A stretch of 64,000 bases of DNA from Litchfieldella rifensis (GTDB lineage Bacteria > Pseudomonadota > Gammaproteobacteria > Pseudomonadales > Halomonadaceae): positions 186,001 through 250,000 of the forward strand of contig NZ_JBHRUG010000002.1 of NCBI RefSeq assembly GCF_042646605.1, read 5' to 3'. The translations under genes and the position numbers were made by a program. Positions 1 to 9,252 of this stretch are shown here, in pieces (the stretch's first letter is position 1; every line of letters starts with the position of its first letter). A model generated the notes under the pieces. That model was not told the origin of the DNA, did not search any database, and worked only from the letters and a program-made list of their open reading frames with translations.

Positions 1-1595
<1,595 letters not shown>

Positions 1596-1694
1596 GCGAG
1601 GGTTCTCCCTTCCTTATTAAGCCAGTGTGTGGTCGTTAGGGAGGACCGGCGGGGAAGGGACAGGGGCAGGTTGGATCGGGCGCCTGCTTGTCGC

Positions 1695-1806
1695 TTGATC
1701 CCTACGCTGGTCCTAACCAGGTCAGGTTCAACGGGCCCCGCCGTGACGACATTCGCGCGATGCGTGTCGTAAGGCGATCTCAGCCGGTTCCACCGGCACC
1801 CCGTCA
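1695..1806 (-). promoter_or_regulatory. TPP (thi-box) riboswitch upstream of thiC
   Basis: On the minus strand the segment reads GGGGTGCC, then GGCTGAGA (minus complement of 1778-1785), then TTGAACCTGACCTGG and ACCAGCGTAGGGA, the conserved landmarks of the thiamine pyrophosphate aptamer. It ends about 100 nt before the thiC start. The linker contains TCCCTTCC (complement of 1653-1660), which can pair with GGAAGGGA (complement of 1606-1613) in the thiC ribosome-binding region, so translational control is plausible. The aptamer call is strong; the expression platform is an inference. Confidence 0.95.
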
Positions 1807-1819
1807 AGCGAGTGTCGTC

Positions 1820-1848
1820 AGTCTAGCAGGTTGGGCGCGGCTTGCCAG
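1820..1848 (-). promoter_or_regulatory. Possible sigma-70 promoter of thiC
   Basis: On the minus strand CTGGCA and TAGACT are separated by 17 bp and lie just upstream of the riboswitch, where the thiC promoter should be. The -35 box is a weak match, so the call rests mostly on position. The rest of 1849-1953 shows nothing recognisable. Confidence 0.3.
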
Positions 1849-1953
1849 CCTTTTGCCCCTGGGTAGATTCTGAGCATGGAAATGGTTCCCATATTTCAGA
1901 TTGGCAGGAGGCGATTGACGACGCTTACCGGCGCAGCGCCCCGCACGCGAAGG

Positions 1954-2700
1954 TCAATTCGACCTCGTCCGCTTGGATTCGGTGGCCAGCCAACGGACAT
2001 CAATCGCGAAGGATGCCAGCAACAGCAGCAGGACCAAGCCTGCCAACAGCGAAGTCAGGCTGTGGTCGACGTCCGGCAGCAGGCAGGTGAGCAGTGTGAC
2101 GATCTGCCAGACACAGACCACCTTGCGGCGACGGCTATCGGGCAACTCGACGCGCAGCCAGGCCCAGCGCCAGCCGGCGGCGATGAAGGCGTAGCGCATG
2201 GCGCCGATGACCAATACCCAGGGGCCGACCTTGTCGAGTACCAGCAGCGCGGCGCACAGCACCACGATGAAGACAGCATCGATTTCCATGTCGAAGCGCG
2301 CGCCGAAGGCGCTGGCCGAGTGAGTCCGGCGCGCGACCCAACCGTCGACGCCATCGAGCAGCAGGATGGTCAAGGCCAGCACCACCATGGCGGTGGCATG
2401 CTGCTCCAGGAACTCGGGAAACCACAGGGTTCCGGTCATGACGGCCACCAGGGCGACCCGCAACAGCGTGATGCGATTGGCCCACCCCAGCCAGCGGTCG
2501 GGGAAGGTGCGAAGAATGACGAACGCCATCGCCACGTAGATCAGCCCGGCGCCGTACTGCATGCCGGGCGGGGCCGCCAAACCCCTGCGCAGCGCCTCGA
2601 TCGTCGCGATCGTGATCGCCAGGCCCGAGGCCAGTTCCAGCAGGAGGGGAACATGATCTCGCCAGGGAAGCGCGGCGGGCCGCGTCGGTGGCTCGTGCAT
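1954..2700 (-). CDS. CDP-alcohol phosphatidyltransferase family membrane protein
   Basis: Integral-membrane enzyme of 248 residues that should transfer a phospho-alcohol group from a CDP-activated donor to an alcohol acceptor. The family signature is complete: D116, D119, G120, A123, R124, G133, D137 and D141 fit D-x2-DG-x2-AR-x8-G-x3-D-x3-D. Several hydrophobic segments flank the motif. I chose the ATG at 2700 (GGGAG upstream) over an upstream ATG, because the extension runs through the divergent promoter region. It is divergent from the dehydrogenase at 2891 and next to the pterin-like genes, which suggests a role in that pathway or in its lipid attachment. Substrates are unknown; it could also be an ordinary phospholipid synthase paralogue. 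Confidence 0.82.
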   Translation of the reverse strand: MHEPPTRPAALPWRDHVPLLLELASGLAITIATIEALRRGLAAPPGMQYGAGLIYVAMAFVILRTFPDRWLGWANRITLLRVALVAVMTGTLWFPEFLEQHATAMVVLALTILLLDGVDGWVARRTHSASAFGARFDMEIDAVFIVVLCAALLVLDKVGPWVLVIGAMRYAFIAAGWRWAWLRVELPDSRRRKVVCVWQIVTLLTCLLPDVDHSLTSLLAGLVLLLLLASFAIDVRWLATESKRTRSN

Positions 2701-2796
2701 CGAGGACTCCCGGGAACGACCCCGACTATGCTGAGAGAGTGACTGCAATGTAATTAGCATAGGCCAGTGCAACGTCGGTGCCAAAAAGTGATGCGT

Positions 2797-2825
2797 GATA
2801 TATTTTTGGTATTGATATTGTACAA
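2797..2825 (-). promoter_or_regulatory. Candidate promoter with palindromic TTGTAC -35 box
   Basis: On the minus strand TTGTAC and TATATC are separated by 17 bp, about 95 bp before the CDP-alcohol transferase start. The -35 lies in the palindrome TTGTACAA, which could be an operator; TGTACA-type boxes are known targets of LitR/CarH-like MerR photoreceptors. No second half-site is visible, so regulator identity is speculation. Confidence 0.4.
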
Positions 2826-2890
2826 GAACTGAACTTCTCACCATCGTCGCGAGTCGAGATGTTGAGATGTCGTTGCACAAGGAAAGTGAT

Positions 2891-3868
2891 ATGCCCCCGA
2901 TACTCGCCAAGGCATTCTGGATCCGGTCCCCCGGCCATGGCGCCCTGTGCGACGAGTCATTGCCGGTGCCGCGCGATGATGAGGTACTGGTCAGGACTCG
3001 GTTCAGTGCCATCAGCCGCGGCACGGAATCGCTGGTATTCGCTGGCCGGGTGCCGACCAGCGAATACCAGCGCATGCGTGCGCCCTTCCAGGAGGGAGAC
3101 TTTCCCGGTCCTCTCAAATATGGCTATGCCAATGTCGGGATCGTCGAAGCTGGCCCCGTCGAGCTGCTCAGCCGGCATGTCTTCTGCCTCTATCCGCACC
3201 AGGATCGCTATGTGGTTCCTGCCCATGCCGTGTTGCCCTTGCCCGGCGGTGTTCCGCCACAACGCGCGGTGTTGGCGGCCAATATGGAAACCGCCGTCAA
3301 CGGCCTGTGGGATGCCGGGCCACGCATCGGCGATCGCATCGCGGTGGTCGGTGCCGGGGTCGTCGGCGCGTTGACGGCCTATCTATGCGCTCGTATCCCC
3401 GGTACGCGGGTACAGTTGGTGGATATCGCTCCCCGTCGCGCCGACTTGGCCAGTGTCCTGGGGGTGGCGTTCTGCCTGCCGGAGCAGGCAGTGGGCGATA
3501 ACGATCTGGTGGTGCATGCCAGCGGCAGCCCGGCGGGGCTGCGCCAGGCGCTGGCGCTGGCGGGACGGGAGGCCAGCGTGCTGGAAATGAGCTGGTACGG
3601 TGAACAAGAGGTGGGCCTACCGCTGGGGGAGGGATTCCATGCCCGACGGTTGACTCTGCGCGCGAGCCAGGTCGGCACGGTTTCGCCTGCCCGTAGCGCT
3701 CGCTGGGATCGTCGTCAGCGCCTGTCATTGGCTCTCGAGTTGCTGACCGATGCGCGCCTCGATGCCCTGATCAGCGGCGAGAGCGACTTTCACGACCTGC
3801 CCGAAACCATGCCAAGTCTCGTTGCCGGTGACGGCGAGGTGCTGTGCCACCGGCTGCGCTATCCATAG
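2891..3868 (+). CDS. Medium-chain dehydrogenase/reductase (zinc-type alcohol dehydrogenase-like)
   Basis: A 325-residue MDR-family oxidoreductase. The N-terminal catalytic-type domain contains SRGTES at about residues 42-47 and the Rossmann motif GAGVVG at 154-159 marks the NAD(P)-binding half. The classical GHE zinc signature is absent, so it may be a non-classical MDR, closer in feel to BchC-like or threonine-dehydrogenase-like proteins. The start at 2891 is preceded by AAGGAAA at good spacing; an upstream ATG at 2867 has no such site. It is the first gene of a tight plus-strand run with the pterin-synthase-like gene, a glycosyltransferase and a methyltransferase, so it probably oxidises or reduces an intermediate of the same pathway. 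Confidence 0.8.
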   Translation: MPPILAKAFWIRSPGHGALCDESLPVPRDDEVLVRTRFSAISRGTESLVFAGRVPTSEYQRMRAPFQEGDFPGPLKYGYANVGIVEAGPVELLSRHVFCLYPHQDRYVVPAHAVLPLPGGVPPQRAVLAANMETAVNGLWDAGPRIGDRIAVVGAGVVGALTAYLCARIPGTRVQLVDIAPRRADLASVLGVAFCLPEQAVGDNDLVVHASGSPAGLRQALALAGREASVLEMSWYGEQEVGLPLGEGFHARRLTLRASQVGTVSPARSARWDRRQRLSLALELLTDARLDALISGESDFHDLPETMPSLVAGDGEVLCHRLRYP

Positions 3869-3894
3869 CCCCCGCTTTCGGACTGGAGAACTGC

Positions 3895-4293
3895 ATGTTC
3901 AGCTTGACCGTTCGTGACCATTTCATGATTGCCCACAGTTTCAACGGCGAGACTTTCGGACCCGCCCAGCGCTGTCACGGCGCGACCTATGTCGTCGACG
4001 TGACTTTCAAGCGCCCGGATCTCGACCGTGACGACCTGATCGTGGATATCGGCCTCGCCAGTCAGGTATTGGGTGAGATACTGGCCGAGTTCCACCTGAG
4101 CAACCTCGATGAACTCGAGGAGTTCCGGGGGCGCAATACCACCACCGAGTTCATGGCCCGGGTGATTTTCGAGCGCCTGGCCAAGGCCGTGCAACGCGGA
4201 CGCCTGGGCGATACTGCCAAGGGACTCACGGCGATGTGCGTGACCCTGCACGAATCGCATGTCGCCTGGGCCAGTTACGAGGGGGCCCTATGA
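3895..4293 (+). CDS. 6-pyruvoyl-tetrahydropterin synthase / QueD-like protein with altered zinc site
   Basis: A 132-residue T-fold protein related to PTPS and QueD, which act on dihydroneopterin triphosphate. Family landmarks are visible: RDHFMIAHSF with H14, a Cys-His pair at C27-H28, a TTTEF segment near residue 82, and the C-terminal ES-x-AW-x-SY segment with the conserved Glu at 120. The usual C-x3-HGH motif is replaced by CHGAT, so one of the three zinc-binding histidines is alanine (A30) and the catalytic Cys spacing is changed. GGAG lies 8 nt before the chosen ATG. The stop overlaps the glycosyltransferase start (ATGATG), implying translational coupling. It is probably not a housekeeping queuosine enzyme; the reaction is unknown. 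Confidence 0.8.
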   Translation: MFSLTVRDHFMIAHSFNGETFGPAQRCHGATYVVDVTFKRPDLDRDDLIVDIGLASQVLGEILAEFHLSNLDELEEFRGRNTTTEFMARVIFERLAKAVQRGRLGDTAKGLTAMCVTLHESHVAWASYEGAL

Positions 4294-5384
4294 TGGCGTT
4301 GACCCTGATCGTCGCCGGAGACCCCGCGCAGCTCACCGGCGGCTATGTCTATGATGCACGGATCGTGGAGGCCCTGCGCAAGCGGGGCTGGCAGGTCGAG
4401 GTGATCGGCCTGGACGGCGCCTTTCCCGAACCCGATGCCGTGGCGGCCGACGCCCTGCAGGCGGCGTTGGCCCGTCAGCCCGACGGCGCCCGGGTGGTGA
4501 TCGACGGTCTGGCCATGAGCGGCCTTCCCGAGGTGGTGGCGAAGCACGCGGCACGGCTCGATATCACTGGCCTGATTCACCATCCCCTGGCCGATGAAAC
4601 CGGCCTTGCCGATGCCGAACGCACGCGTTTTGCGATCAGTGAGACCCGCGCCCTGGCGGCAGTCGATCGCATCATCGTCACCAGTGCCTTTACCGCGCGA
4701 CGGCTGGCGGACTTCTCGGTATCGGCCACCAAGGTCGCGGTGGTCGAGCCGGGCATCGAGCCGGCCGGACTGGCCGCCAGTGTCGCGTCCGAACACGATG
4801 AGTCACGCCCCCAGCGTCTGCTGTGCGTGGCCACCATCACGCCACGCAAGGGCCACGACCTGCTGGTCGAGGCGCTGGCGCCCCTGGCCGATCGGGCCTG
4901 GCAATGCGACTGCATCGGAGGGCTCGAGCACGATCGCGCGCATGCCGAGCGCGTGATCGCCGCCATCCGTCGGCATGACCTGCAACAGCGCGTGCGCCTG
5001 CTGGGGGAACGGCCGCCTCACGCACTGGGCGAAGCCTATCATCAAGCGGATCTGTTCGTGTTGCCATCGCACTATGAGGGCTACGGCATGGTGGTGGCCG
5101 AGGCGCTGGCGCATGGCCTGCCGGTGATTACCACGACCGGCGGCGCGTTGGCGCATACCTTGCCGGCCGAAGCGGGACTGGCGGTGCCGGCGGGAGAAGT
5201 CGCGGCGCTGCGCGAGGCGCTGCAGCAGTGGCTCGACGATCACGAACTGCGCATCCGGCTGCGTCGTGGCGCCCGCCGCGCCCGCGAACGCCAGCACGAC
5301 TGGCAGGCCGCCGGCGATGCCTTCGCCGCCGCCCTGCGACGTCGCCCCTTGAATGCTGAAGACATGCCGGGAGTCCAGCCATGA
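4290..5384 (+). CDS. Glycosyltransferase family 4-like protein
   Basis: A 364-residue GT-B-fold glycosyltransferase. The C-terminal half carries the nucleotide-sugar-binding E-x7-E motif within SHYEGYGMVVAEALA, followed by HGLPVITT, typical of GT4 retaining enzymes; the N-terminal half has LTGGYVYDARIVEAL. The start codon overlaps the upstream stop and the stop overlaps the methyltransferase start, so this is an operonic, cotranslated gene. The neighbours suggest the acceptor is a pterin- or flavin-like molecule, as in cyanobacterial pterin glycosylation, but a lipid or other acceptor cannot be excluded. Confidence 0.85.
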   Translation: MMALTLIVAGDPAQLTGGYVYDARIVEALRKRGWQVEVIGLDGAFPEPDAVAADALQAALARQPDGARVVIDGLAMSGLPEVVAKHAARLDITGLIHHPLADETGLADAERTRFAISETRALAAVDRIIVTSAFTARRLADFSVSATKVAVVEPGIEPAGLAASVASEHDESRPQRLLCVATITPRKGHDLLVEALAPLADRAWQCDCIGGLEHDRAHAERVIAAIRRHDLQQRVRLLGERPPHALGEAYHQADLFVLPSHYEGYGMVVAEALAHGLPVITTTGGALAHTLPAEAGLAVPAGEVAALREALQQWLDDHELRIRLRRGARRARERQHDWQAAGDAFAAALRRRPLNAEDMPGVQP

Positions 5385-6274
5385 AGGCGGGGGCCGTCGG
5401 TAGCGTCTTTTCGTTCGATTGGCTGGCGCTGCGCGAGCGAGCAGACGCCCAGGCACGCGACCCGCGATTGACGCAACTGGCCGGAGACTGGCTGCTGCAG
5501 GACTCGCCGGGGCACCCGTTGACGCTGATCGACCTGGGCTGCGGAAGCGGCAGCAATTCGCGCTACCTGGCGCCGCGCCTGCCGGGGCCGCAGCGGTGGC
5601 GCCTGGTCGACCAGGATCGCGGGCTGCTCGACCAGGCCGCGCGGCGTTGCCGCGGGGTGAGCGATCGTCGGGGTTTCGCGATCGGCGTCGAAACGTGGAC
5701 GCATGATCTGGCAAGCCTCGATGCCACCTGGTGGGAAGGCGCCCACCTGATCTGCGCCTCGGCACTGCTCGATCTGACCTCTCGTGGCTGGATGGAGGCG
5801 TTCGTGGCGGCTTGCGCCCGGCAGCGAGCCGCCGCCTTGCTGACACTGACCGTCGATGGCCACTGGGCCTTCATCGACGCCCGGGGCCGGGTACTCGACG
5901 ATCCCGAGGACCGTTGGGTCCAGCGTCTGTTCCGGGCCCACCAGCAGCGTGACAAGGGCCTGGGCGTCGCCCTGGGCGGTGAGGCGCCCCAGGCATTGCA
6001 CGAGGCCTTCCTGCGTCGTGGCTATGTCGTGGAACTGGCGTCCAGCCCCTGGGTACTGCCACCCGGCGCTCTCGTCACTCAGGAACTCGCCGGCGCCGTG
6101 CTGGACGGCTGGCGGGACGCCGCTACCGAGCAGGCATCGATGTCGCCAGCGCGTCTGGCTGCCTGGCATGGGCGGCGCCACACCGCGCTGGCGGCGGGCC
6201 GCCTGGGTGTCCGGGTCGGACATGTCGATATCTTCGCCCGACCTCCTCATTCACCGGCACCGGGAAGGACCTGA
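5381..6274 (+). CDS. Class I SAM-dependent methyltransferase
   Basis: A 297-residue Rossmann-fold methyltransferase. Motif I is DLGCGSGSN at residues 51-59, and an acidic VDQD follows at the expected end of strand 2. The rest is little conserved, so the methylated atom cannot be predicted. It starts in an ATGA overlap with the glycosyltransferase and is the last gene of this run. The following 105 bp to the convergent RibD-like gene show no clear terminator. Confidence 0.85.
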   Translation: MKAGAVGSVFSFDWLALRERADAQARDPRLTQLAGDWLLQDSPGHPLTLIDLGCGSGSNSRYLAPRLPGPQRWRLVDQDRGLLDQAARRCRGVSDRRGFAIGVETWTHDLASLDATWWEGAHLICASALLDLTSRGWMEAFVAACARQRAAALLTLTVDGHWAFIDARGRVLDDPEDRWVQRLFRAHQQRDKGLGVALGGEAPQALHEAFLRRGYVVELASSPWVLPPGALVTQELAGAVLDGWRDAATEQASMSPARLAAWHGRRHTALAAGRLGVRVGHVDIFARPPHSPAPGRT

Positions 6275-6379
6275 ACGATGATGCGCCGGAGGTGGCAAGT
6301 GTCGTGTGACGGCGCCGGTCTGGTGCTGCCGACGACGCTGCACCTGTGGTATCGCCATGGCGCACCGCCTGCCTCGCCG

Positions 6380-7243
6380 TCAGGTGAGCGAGGTGGTCAG
6401 GTCGAGATCGAAGAGGGTGTCGTCGCCACAGGGAAAACGCCGCGTGGCGGGGCGCAGCGCCTGATCGAGAGTGGCGATGGGGGGCAGGTCGAGGCCCGCG
6501 CGCCCGGAGCCGATCAGCAGCGGCGCCACCAACAGGTGGAGGCGCTGCACGACACCGGCTTCCAGGAACCGCGACACGGTGATCCCGCCGCCTTCGATCA
6601 GTACCCGTTTCAGACCCCGGCTCGCCAGCCGCTCAAGGATGGCACGGGGCTCGATACCGGACGCCGTCACCGGCATCGTCATCCGCGTCACATGTTCGCC
6701 GACTGGCGCGCAAGGCACCACGCCATCGCCGATCAAGTGCAGGGTCGGGGCCTCGCCGCACTGCAGGACATGGCGATCGACCGGCACGCGCCCGCGGGGA
6801 TCGAGCACCACGCGTTGCGGATGGCGGCCGCGGACATGGCGCACGGTGAGCCGCGGATTATCGGCGGCCACGGTGCCGGCGCCGACCAGCACGGCATCGA
6901 CCAAGGCCCGCAGGCGGTGCAGGTGGACACGGCTTGCCAGGCCATTCACGTAATGCGAGTGCCCGCTCAGCGTCGCGATGCGCCCGTCCAGGCTCTGCCC
7001 CAATTGCGCGATCACCACGGGGCCGGTATCGGCCACCAGCGGCAGCAGGCAGTCGAGCAGGTCGCGGGCTTCGGCAGGCAGCGGCGCCTCGGCATGCCAG
7101 ATGCCGCCGCGTTCGAGAGTCAGAGGGATGCCCTGGGCGGCGAGATGCAACACGGTCGTTGCAGACCAGTCGAGCTCGCGTGCCTGACACACACAGGACC
7201 AGACTGCCTCGAGCAGCGAGGCATCGTACGACGTGTGGGACAT
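6380..7243 (-). CDS. RibD C-terminal reductase-domain protein (dihydrofolate-reductase fold)
   Basis: A 287-residue protein whose residues 75-285 match the NADPH-dependent pyrimidine reductase half of RibD: GQSLDGRIAT at 82-91, GAGTVAADNPRLTVR at 121-135 and the late VLIEGGG motif. The first 75 residues are unlike the RibD deaminase domain and lack its HAE and zinc cysteines, so this is a reductase-only enzyme with its own N-terminal extension. GGAGG precedes the start. It is divergent from the GTP cyclohydrolase II gene with 87 bp between them. A cyclohydrolase II next to a ribosylaminopyrimidine-type reductase suggests reduction of the ribose of a GTP-derived pyrimidine in a dedicated pathway. 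Confidence 0.88.
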   Translation of the reverse strand: MSHTSYDASLLEAVWSCVCQARELDWSATTVLHLAAQGIPLTLERGGIWHAEAPLPAEARDLLDCLLPLVADTGPVVIAQLGQSLDGRIATLSGHSHYVNGLASRVHLHRLRALVDAVLVGAGTVAADNPRLTVRHVRGRHPQRVVLDPRGRVPVDRHVLQCGEAPTLHLIGDGVVPCAPVGEHVTRMTMPVTASGIEPRAILERLASRGLKRVLIEGGGITVSRFLEAGVVQRLHLLVAPLLIGSGRAGLDLPPIATLDQALRPATRRFPCGDDTLFDLDLTTSLT

Positions 7244-7330
7244 GCGGCCTCCGGTTCGAAGCGGCCCTCACATGATGCGCAGTTCGCCCACGAAGCACAA
7301 CTTCCCGCCCCGGCCTGAGAGGAGACGCCC

Positions 7331-8452
7331 ATGCACCAGATCGAACGTGCCATCTTCGATATTCGCCGCGGCCTCCCGGTGTTGCTGCGCGACGGCGATC
7401 ACGAGGTACTGGTCCAGCCCGTCGAGGGCGTGGAAGACGGGGTACTCGACCACCTGGTCGCGACAGCCGGCGAAGCGCCGGCACTGGTGGTCAGTCGTCA
7501 TCGCCTGGCCTTGCTGGGCGAGTCGGTCGCGGCGGAGGCGGCACGCCTGCCGTTGACGCAGGAAGCCCCCTTGAACCTGCAGCGTTTGAATGCCCTGGCC
7601 TTCGGTGCCGAGCTCCGCCGGCTCCGGCTCTTCCAGACGCCGGAACGTGCCGGCCTGGCTGACCGCGCCGCACTGGCCCTGATGCGCCGAGCATTGCTGA
7701 TTCCCGCGGCGCTGACGGCCCGGGTGCCGGACCAGGCGAAGGCCCGGGTACGAGGGCTGGTGGAGGAGGGGAGCCTGCTGGCAGTGGCGGCTGCCGACGC
7801 GGTGCGCTGTTTCGAGATGTCGTCCGGACTGTTGAAACGGGTCAGCGAGGCGAGGGTGCCGCTTGCTGATGCCCAGGAAAGCCGTTTCATCCTGTTCCGC
7901 GAGCCGGACGGCTTGCGGGAGCATGTGGCTATCGTGATCGGTGAGGTTGCACGTTGGCAGGACGCCGTACCACTGCGCCTGCATTCGGCCTGCCTGACCG
8001 GCGACCTGTTCGGCAGTTTGCGTTGCGACTGCGGTGAACAACTGCGCAACGCCGTGGCGGATATCGATGCCATGGGCGGCGGGGTGTTGCTGTATCTGGC
8101 CCAGGAAGGCCGCGGGATCGGCCTGGCCAACAAGCTGCGCGCCTACACCTTGCAGGATACCGGGTTCGATACCCTGGACGCCGACCAGATCCTCGGCTTC
8201 GGCGAGGACGAGCGCCACTACCGGGTGGCGGTGGACATGCTGGCGGCACTGGGGATCCGACGCGTCCAACTGCTGACCAACAATCCACGCAAGATCGATG
8301 CCCTGGTCGAGGGGGGCGTCGAGGTCGTCGATCGTCAGGCACTCTACGGGCGACTCACCGATCATAATCATCGTTATTTGAGTGCCAAGGCCGAGCGGGC
8401 CGGCCATCTACTCGACGAGGTCCTCAATGGTCACTCTTCCGGCCAAGCTTGA
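7331..8452 (+). CDS. GTP cyclohydrolase II (RibA domain) with degenerate N-terminal domain
   Basis: A 373-residue protein. Residues about 185-360 form the RibA domain: zinc ligands C221, C232 and C234 in the C-x10-C-x-C pattern, QEGRGIGL, and LLTNNPRKI. GTP should be opened to a diaminopyrimidine with loss of formate and pyrophosphate. Residues 1-180 occupy the place of the DHBP synthase (RibB) domain of fused RibBA proteins and begin in a similar way (IFDIRRGLPVLL), but the DHBP-synthase acidic motifs are not visible. The domain is probably catalytically dead. GAGAGGAG precedes the ATG. The 3' end overlaps the convergent creatininase gene by 22 bp. It is likely a pathway-specific paralogue, not the housekeeping ribA. 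Confidence 0.9.
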   Translation: MHQIERAIFDIRRGLPVLLRDGDHEVLVQPVEGVEDGVLDHLVATAGEAPALVVSRHRLALLGESVAAEAARLPLTQEAPLNLQRLNALAFGAELRRLRLFQTPERAGLADRAALALMRRALLIPAALTARVPDQAKARVRGLVEEGSLLAVAAADAVRCFEMSSGLLKRVSEARVPLADAQESRFILFREPDGLREHVAIVIGEVARWQDAVPLRLHSACLTGDLFGSLRCDCGEQLRNAVADIDAMGGGVLLYLAQEGRGIGLANKLRAYTLQDTGFDTLDADQILGFGEDERHYRVAVDMLAALGIRRVQLLTNNPRKIDALVEGGVEVVDRQALYGRLTDHNHRYLSAKAERAGHLLDEVLNGHSSGQA

Positions 8453-9252
8453 AAGTCCTCGATCTCCATGTCGCGAGTCTCGCGCAGGATACGTGCCAGG
8501 CGCTTGGCGTAATGCGCGACCAAGCGTTCCCCTAACTCGGGCGTACCCAATCGAGCATTTCCTGTCGTGCCGCTGGGGTGCAAGTCCTCAGCCAGCCAGG
8601 CGAATGCTGCTTCACCTGCAGGAGCCAGCAGCCAGCCTTCGTTCTCCATCGCCTCACCTCGTGAAGTAGGGTGATCGAGGTGCTCGACACGCACTTTGTG
8701 GGGAGCCAAGTAACGCATCATGGCGGTCTCTACGGCACCTCCATGCAATCCATGGCGAAGTTCCTCGGCAGGTAGACCGCCACTTGGCAACATCCCGGGA
8801 GGAGGCATCTTCATGTACTGTGCCTTGACCACCAATAGGCCGTGACGTTGGCGTAGCGCCAGTGCGGCGAGGTCCATCACCGCTTGGTTACCGCCGTGGC
8901 TGTTGATCAGAACCAGCCTTTCGAGTCCGGCACGAGCCACGCCATCGCCATGGGCCTCGAGGGTGGCGATGGCGACGTCTGGAGGCAGGCTCAAGGTGCC
9001 TGGAAAACTTAGGTGTTCATCGCTGGTGCCTACCACCATGCTCGGTAGCTGGACCAATGGAAATCCATCCGGCAAATGCTCCAGAGCGGCCTCGAGCAGC
9101 CCCTCGCCGATATCGAGGTCAGTGGATAACGGTAGATGGGCACCATGCTGCTCGATGGCCGCTAATACCATGACGGCGATACTGTCTTCTGGCAGTTCGG
9201 CGACGTCCTGACTGGTCAAGTCCTGCCAGAGAGGGTAACTCGAGGTGCTCAT
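8431..9252 (-). CDS. Creatininase-family amidohydrolase
   Basis: A 273-residue member of the creatininase/MftE/ArfB family, metal-dependent hydrolases of amides and formamides. Candidate metal ligands are all present: E34 and H36 in IEQHGAHLP, D45, H119 in NSHGGN, and E175 in GGAVETAMM. The start overlaps the fkbM stop by 4 bp, so it is the last gene of the opgG-opgH-fkbM operon, while its 3' end overlaps the cyclohydrolase II gene. In archaea the ArfB relative deformylates the product of a GTP cyclohydrolase; this neighbourhood makes a similar job possible, but creatinine-like substrates remain an alternative. Confidence 0.88.
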   Translation of the reverse strand: MSTSSYPLWQDLTSQDVAELPEDSIAVMVLAAIEQHGAHLPLSTDLDIGEGLLEAALEHLPDGFPLVQLPSMVVGTSDEHLSFPGTLSLPPDVAIATLEAHGDGVARAGLERLVLINSHGGNQAVMDLAALALRQRHGLLVVKAQYMKMPPPGMLPSGGLPAEELRHGLHGGAVETAMMRYLAPHKVRVEHLDHPTSRGEAMENEGWLLAPAGEAAFAWLAEDLHPSGTTGNARLGTPELGERLVAHYAKRLARILRETRDMEIEDFQAWPEE

